From Clostridium chauvoei (GTDB lineage Bacteria > Bacillota > Clostridia > Clostridiales > Clostridiaceae): DNA of 64,000 bases. How positions within the stretch are numbered: the stretch's first letter is position 1; every line of letters begins with the position of its first letter. The translations under genes were made by a program, and so were the position numbers. Location: positions 310,001 to 374,000 of the forward strand of contig NZ_CP018624.1 of NCBI RefSeq assembly GCF_002327185.1, written 5' to 3'. This document shows, piece after piece, positions 60,783 to 64,000 of the stretch. The notes beneath the pieces are model-generated. The model was not told the DNA's origin, did not search any database, and saw only the letters and a program-made list of their open reading frames with translations.

Positions 60783-62801
60783 ATGAAGTTTGAAAATGAA
60801 TTAAGACTATTAAGAAGCAATATAAAAGAACTTATGAAAGATTATAATATTGAGTTTGTAAAAAACTATATAAAAAATGAATGTAGAGAAGAATACTCAA
60901 AAAAATTAATTGGGGCTAATCTTTTGCTAAATAACTCCTTTATTTTTGATGAAACTTGGGATATGGAACAATGTAGAATTCCATATGTAAATAATCCTAT
61001 CAATTGGAGTTTTACACCTAATGGAGATGAAGAATGGATATTTATGCTTAATAGACATGAATATCTAAATAAATTAATTTTAGCATATTATATTGAAAAT
61101 AAAGACATCTATATAGAGAAGTGGAAACATCTAGTTTTAAATTGGATAGATAATAATGAAATAAAACTAGAGGGTGGAAAGACAATAAGAACAATTGATA
61201 CTGGTATCAGATGTCAAAGTTGGATTAATTCTTTAATGCATATTATAAATGAAGATAAAATTAATGATGAGGAACTTTTGAAAATAATATTAAGCATAAA
61301 AGAACAACTTTTATACTTAAATAAAGCATATATAGATAAATATATTTTAAGTAATTGGGGAGTACTCCAAACTACAGCTATAATGAATTGTTATTTATTA
61401 TTTAAAGATTTTATACAAAACGAAGAACTATTTAATTGGGCTTTAGAGGAAACATATAAGCAAATGGACATTCAAGTTTTTGATGATGGATCTCATTGGG
61501 AACAATCAGTTATGTATCATGTTGAAGTTTTAAATTGTTCTATGAAAGTAATAAGTATGTGTGAAAAGTTTAATTTTAACTTAAATAATGATTATAAAGA
61601 AAAAGTACACTCAATGGCTAGATATTTAATGTATTGTGGAGGTCCTAAATCAACACAAGAAGCTCAATGTGATAGTGATAGAACTGATATTAGAGATGTA
61701 TTAGTAAAAGCCGCTATTTTATTTAAAGATGAAGAGTTAAAAGGTATGTCTTTTAATAAAATAGATTTAAGTAGCATATATATGTTTGGAAAAAATGGGT
61801 ATGATAAATTTGAGGCCATAAAAGGTAAGATACCAAAAGAGAGAAATAAATCTTTTATAGATTCAGGCAATATTTATCTAAGAAGTGATTTTAAAGAAGA
61901 TGCAAGTTTTACTTATATTCAAAATGGAACATTAGGTAGTGGTCATGGTCATACTGATTTAGGTCATTTTTCTATATACTACAAAGGTGAACCATTTCTT
62001 ATAGATAGTGGTAGATATACTTATGTAGAAGATGATATAATGAGAGAATTTTTAAAGTCAGCTAAAGCTCACAATGTATCAGTTATAGATGATGAACCTT
62101 TTGGAATTCCTAATAAATCATGGGGATATAATAAATACGGAGATGTTCTTAAAAATTATTTTATAAATAAAGAAAACATAAACTATGCAGAAATAGCATA
62201 TTTAGGAGAGCTAAAAGACAAAACACAATATACAGTTATAAGAAAAATCTTATTTATAGAACCTAAAATATGGGTTATAGTAAATGAAATAAGATGTACA
62301 GGAGAACATAATTGTAAAAACTATTATGTCTTAGATAATAATGTTAAAATTGAAAAACGTGATGATTATCTAGTAGCAGTTAATAATTCCAGAAAAATAA
62401 AGTTATATAATTATAATATAGATAAGCTTAATATTAAAAACACATATATATCTAAAAACTATAATGAGATACAAAATAGTAAAAGAATAGAGACAAATAC
62501 TAAATTTAATGGTAAGCTTATAAATTATGATATAATTATAGGAGATGAAGGTTTCGAAGATATAATTATAAAAGATGGAGTATTAAAACAATATAATAGT
62601 AAAGAGCAAGTTTCTCTTGAAAGAGCAATGGTAAAAAATATTATAGTAAGTGATGAAGAAGAATACGTAGTAGTTATTTTTAATGAAGAAACCTATAAGG
62701 GTGGAAAAGTATATTTTTATGATAAAACACCAATTTACGGAAAAGTGGTAGTAATTCATAAAAATAAAGGTATGAGTAAAGTTATAAGGTTAAAGGGATA
62801 A
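60783..62801 (+). CDS. Heparinase II/III-family polysaccharide lyase, cytosolic
   Basis: 672 residues, no signal peptide. N-terminal alpha/alpha toroid (about 20-340; SNWGVLQTTA, DDGSHWEQS) and C-terminal heparinase II/III beta domain with GSGHGHTDLGHFSIYYKGE and SGRYTY (about 380-420). Such genes occur in streptococcal hyaluronan loci. Inferred to split imported uronate oligosaccharides into disaccharides for UGL, or to act on a different uronan. AAGGAGG lies 8-9 bases before ATG. Sits behind a strong terminator. Confidence 0.85.
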   Translation: MKFENELRLLRSNIKELMKDYNIEFVKNYIKNECREEYSKKLIGANLLLNNSFIFDETWDMEQCRIPYVNNPINWSFTPNGDEEWIFMLNRHEYLNKLILAYYIENKDIYIEKWKHLVLNWIDNNEIKLEGGKTIRTIDTGIRCQSWINSLMHIINEDKINDEELLKIILSIKEQLLYLNKAYIDKYILSNWGVLQTTAIMNCYLLFKDFIQNEELFNWALEETYKQMDIQVFDDGSHWEQSVMYHVEVLNCSMKVISMCEKFNFNLNNDYKEKVHSMARYLMYCGGPKSTQEAQCDSDRTDIRDVLVKAAILFKDEELKGMSFNKIDLSSIYMFGKNGYDKFEAIKGKIPKERNKSFIDSGNIYLRSDFKEDASFTYIQNGTLGSGHGHTDLGHFSIYYKGEPFLIDSGRYTYVEDDIMREFLKSAKAHNVSVIDDEPFGIPNKSWGYNKYGDVLKNYFINKENINYAEIAYLGELKDKTQYTVIRKILFIEPKIWVIVNEIRCTGEHNCKNYYVLDNNVKIEKRDDYLVAVNNSRKIKLYNYNIDKLNIKNTYISKNYNEIQNSKRIETNTKFNGKLINYDIIIGDEGFEDIIIKDGVLKQYNSKEQVSLERAMVKNIIVSDEEEYVVVIFNEETYKGGKVYFYDKTPIYGKVVVIHKNKGMSKVIRLKG

Positions 62802-62837
62802 TAATATAATATGTTTAGAAAGTAGAGGCATTTACTA

Positions 62838-63878
62838 ATGGTAAGAGAAAAAAAAGTAACAATAAATGATATTGCTACGCAGGCTGGTACTTCTAAGACT
62901 ACCGTATCTTTCTATTTAAATGGTAAATTTGACAAAATGTCTCCCGATACGAGAAGAAGAATAGAACAAGTCATAAATGAAACGAAGTATAGTCCAAGTA
63001 TAATGGCAAGAAGTTTGAAGTCTAAAAAATCAAATTTAATAGGGGTAGTTGTAGCAGATATAACAAATCCATTTAGCAATATTATTGTAAAAGGTATTGA
63101 TGATATAGCTATAAAAGAAGGATATCAAATTTTAGTTGGAAGTAGTAATTTCGAATATACTAATGAAAAGAAGTATATAGATAGAATGTTAGATATGGGT
63201 GTAGATGGATTTATAATTCAACCTACATTAAAATTTAATAAATTAATAAATAAAATACAAGATAGAGGAAAGAAATTAGTATTTTTAGACAGCGTTATAA
63301 AAGACTTCAAAGGAAGATGGGTAAAAACTAATAATTATGATATAACAAGTGAAGCTACTAAAACTCTCTTTAATGAGGGGTATGAAGAGTTTATTTTTGT
63401 TACAGAAGATCCAGAGTTATTAATGGCGAGAATGGAAAGAAAAAATGGATTTGAAGATTCATTAAAAGCAGTAGGGGCAAAGTATTCTATAATAGTTGTA
63501 GATAATGAAATAGAATATCTAGAGCTTTCAAAAAAATTAAAAGAAAAGATAAATAATGATAAAAAGACATTAATATTTGCTGTAAATGGTAGAATTCTTC
63601 AAAAGGTATTTAAAACTGCTAAAAAGGAAAAATGGAGTGTTCCAGATAACATAGTAATTATAGGTTTTGATAATTGGGATTGGACATTTTATGCTACACC
63701 TTCAGTAAGCACTATAGATCAACCAACATATGAAGAAGGAACTTATGCTGCAAGCATTTTAATAGATATGCTACAAGAAAAAGAAATAATAGAAGAGTCA
63801 GCTATTTTTAAGTGTAATATAAATTGGGCAGAATCAACTAATATAAATAAAAAGACTTTAAAAAACAGAGAATTTTAA
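62838..63878 (+). CDS. LacI-family transcriptional regulator
   Basis: 346 residues. N-terminal HTH VTINDIATQAGTSKTTVSFYLNG (about 7-29) with the hinge helix PSIMARSLKSKKS, then a periplasmic-binding-protein-like effector domain. Likely represses this operon through the palindromes at 53143-53183; the inducer may be an unsaturated uronate or KDG. Last gene of the unit, closed by a terminator. Part of an ATTTACTAA half-site sits at its own start. Confidence 0.93.
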   Translation: MVREKKVTINDIATQAGTSKTTVSFYLNGKFDKMSPDTRRRIEQVINETKYSPSIMARSLKSKKSNLIGVVVADITNPFSNIIVKGIDDIAIKEGYQILVGSSNFEYTNEKKYIDRMLDMGVDGFIIQPTLKFNKLINKIQDRGKKLVFLDSVIKDFKGRWVKTNNYDITSEATKTLFNEGYEEFIFVTEDPELLMARMERKNGFEDSLKAVGAKYSIIVVDNEIEYLELSKKLKEKINNDKKTLIFAVNGRILQKVFKTAKKEKWSVPDNIVIIGFDNWDWTFYATPSVSTIDQPTYEEGTYAASILIDMLQEKEIIEESAIFKCNINWAESTNINKKTLKNREF

Positions 63879-63883
63879 AGATT

Positions 63884-63929
63884 AATAGAGATAAAGTTTA
63901 GAGGAGCTAACTTTATCTCTATTATTTTT
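63884..63929 (+). terminator. Terminator at the end of the operon
   Basis: AATAGAGATAAAGTT and AACTTTATCTCTATT, 15 pairs with a 10-base loop, followed by ATTTTTA. Confidence 0.9.
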
Positions 63930-64000
63930 ACATAGAACTATTAATAATAGGAACATCTATAGAATAGTATATAATAATAGGACTATTTATAAGGAGTATA
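63930..64000 (+). other. Start of the next upstream region, ribosome site at the edge
   Basis: AATAATAGGA occurs twice, and AAGGAG (63991-63996) at the very end suggests another plus-strand gene starts just outside. Confidence 0.4.

Overview
The window is a very AT-rich stretch of a Firmicutes chromosome. Codon use, strong GGAGG ribosome sites, a T-box, sporulation genes (prkA-yhbH-spoVR, splB) and the cggR-gap-pgk-tpi block point to Clostridium sensu stricto. The large sortase-anchored, multi-modular glycosidases with FIVAR, cohesin and dockerin modules resemble those of the C. perfringens group. The species cannot be fixed from the sequence alone. I found no rRNA, tRNA or CRISPR array.

Layout. 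Positions 1-11271 hold two giant LPXTG surface glycosidases: a GH20 hexosaminidase that carries a cohesin, and a BgaA-like GH2 beta-galactosidase. Positions 11455-17889 hold the prkA-yhbH-spoVR block, a rubrerythrin and two unrecognised genes. Positions 17923-21937 hold lipid genes (pssA on the minus strand, a diacylglycerol-kinase-like gene), a membrane protein and a soluble MgtE/CBS protein behind a leader with two competing hairpins. Positions 21945-26288 hold a cysteine T-box with cysK-cysE, then queG, plsC and nth. After a minus-strand drug/metabolite transporter come ddl, a VanRS-like two-component pair, a GH25 muramidase and a VanW protein (27406-33395), then a HAD phosphatase, splB, trmL and degV. 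Positions 37188-42191 encode a second, LacZ-type GH2 enzyme ending in a dockerin. An IS1182-type element (42193-44083) lies one base after its stop codon. Next come rpoN and the glycolytic block cggR-gapA-pgk-tpiA | gpmI with a CggR operator, and a second degV.

Positions 53099-63929 form one regulated unit for unsaturated glycosaminoglycan oligosaccharides: kduI, ugl, a mannose-family PTS (EIIB, EIIC, EIID, EIIA), yajC, kduD, kdgA, kdgK, a cytosolic heparinase II/III-type lyase and a LacI regulator. A consensus promoter with two operator-like palindromes precedes it. The PTS imports disaccharides, UGL splits them, and KduI, KduD, KdgK and KdgA turn the uronate into pyruvate and glyceraldehyde 3-phosphate, which enters the glycolysis encoded just upstream. 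The EIIB gene carries a one-base frameshift in an A run.

The most interesting points are: a possible cell-wall-anchored cohesin-dockerin glycosidase complex (GH20-cohesin with GH2-dockerin); a LamG-like domain inserted inside the LacZ barrel; the mutually exclusive RNA hairpins before the MgtE/CBS gene; the EIIB frameshift; and RNA hairpins and a strong terminator placed inside the PTS operon.
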